Source of the DNA: Amycolatopsis vastitatis
Lineage (GTDB): Bacteria; Actinomycetota; Actinomycetes; Mycobacteriales; Pseudonocardiaceae
Reading direction: 5' to 3'
DNA: 64,000 bases
NCBI RefSeq assembly: GCF_002234595.1
Contig: NZ_NMUL01000021.1
Span: 124,001-188,000, forward strand
Shown here: in pieces, positions 63,984 through 64,000 of the stretch
How positions within the stretch are numbered: the stretch's first letter is position 1
Layout of the letters: every line of letters starts with the position of its first letter
Program-made: the position numbers and the translations under genes
The notes under the pieces: model-generated
Database searches by the model: none
Seen by the model: the letters and a program-made list of their open reading frames with translations, nothing else
Told to the model about the DNA's origin: nothing

Positions 63984-64000
63984 GATGCTCCCTCCTCGGG

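Overview
The window is very GC-rich, densely coded actinobacterial chromosome. It has GTG/TTG starts, ATGA/GTGA stop-start overlaps, type VII secretion genes, F420-type oxidoreductases and LAL-type LuxR regulators. The overall flavour, and a palindromic 30-bp intergenic repeat at 24.56-24.64 kb, suggest Pseudonocardiaceae, most likely Amycolatopsis. This is inference; no rRNA or other marker gene is present.

Left flank (1-9 kb): a partial vanadium-haloperoxidase/PAP2-like gene, then a secreted hemicellulose block (GH127 arabinofuranosidase, CE1-type esterase with CBM2, GH43). Two copies of a LacI-type operator (core GTTAGCGCTAAC) lie upstream of it. A lipoprotein beta-propeller, a deacetylase-like lipoprotein and a YdeI-like gene follow.

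9.1-15 kb: a tight four-gene operon in which eight SnoaL-like (NTF2-fold) domains are distributed over four multidomain proteins. One is fused to a DyP-type heme peroxidase and one to tandem cupin-like domains. I do not recognise this system. An ArsR/SRPBCC pair, a DUF4287-type protein, a DHA2 efflux pump, a VOC-family protein, a flavin monooxygenase and an ASCH-like protein follow.

20-55 kb: an enediyne-type polyketide gene cluster. Its core is a stop-start-coupled minus-strand operon: Rieske oxygenase, UnbL (E3), UnbV (E4), UnbU (E5), the 1924-residue PKSE (KS-AT-ACP-KR-DH-PPTase) and the E10-type thioesterase. Around it lie tailoring and unusual genes: two P450s, two Rieske oxygenases, two O-methyltransferase-type genes plus a methyltransferase fused to an ABC1/UbiB kinase, a second ABC1 kinase, a free-standing PKS-type ketoreductase, two alpha/beta hydrolases (one without its nucleophile serine), an F420/LLM-type oxidoreductase, two small SnoaL proteins, a HEAT/Ca-loop protein with an unrecognised partner, and several SRPBCC (CalC/AHSA1-like) proteins. 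The cluster has two AraC regulators of the same architecture and an ArsR. Most usual enediyne accessory genes (E2, E6-E9, E11) and all glycosyltransferases are missing from the window. The product may therefore be an unusual, non-glycosylated enediyne or a diverted PKSE polyene.

Right flank (56-64 kb): an EspC-like/T7SS substrate pair with a YbaB-like gene, a secreted ricin-type lectin, one compact and one full-length LAL-type LuxR regulator, and an azlCD branched-chain amino acid exporter.
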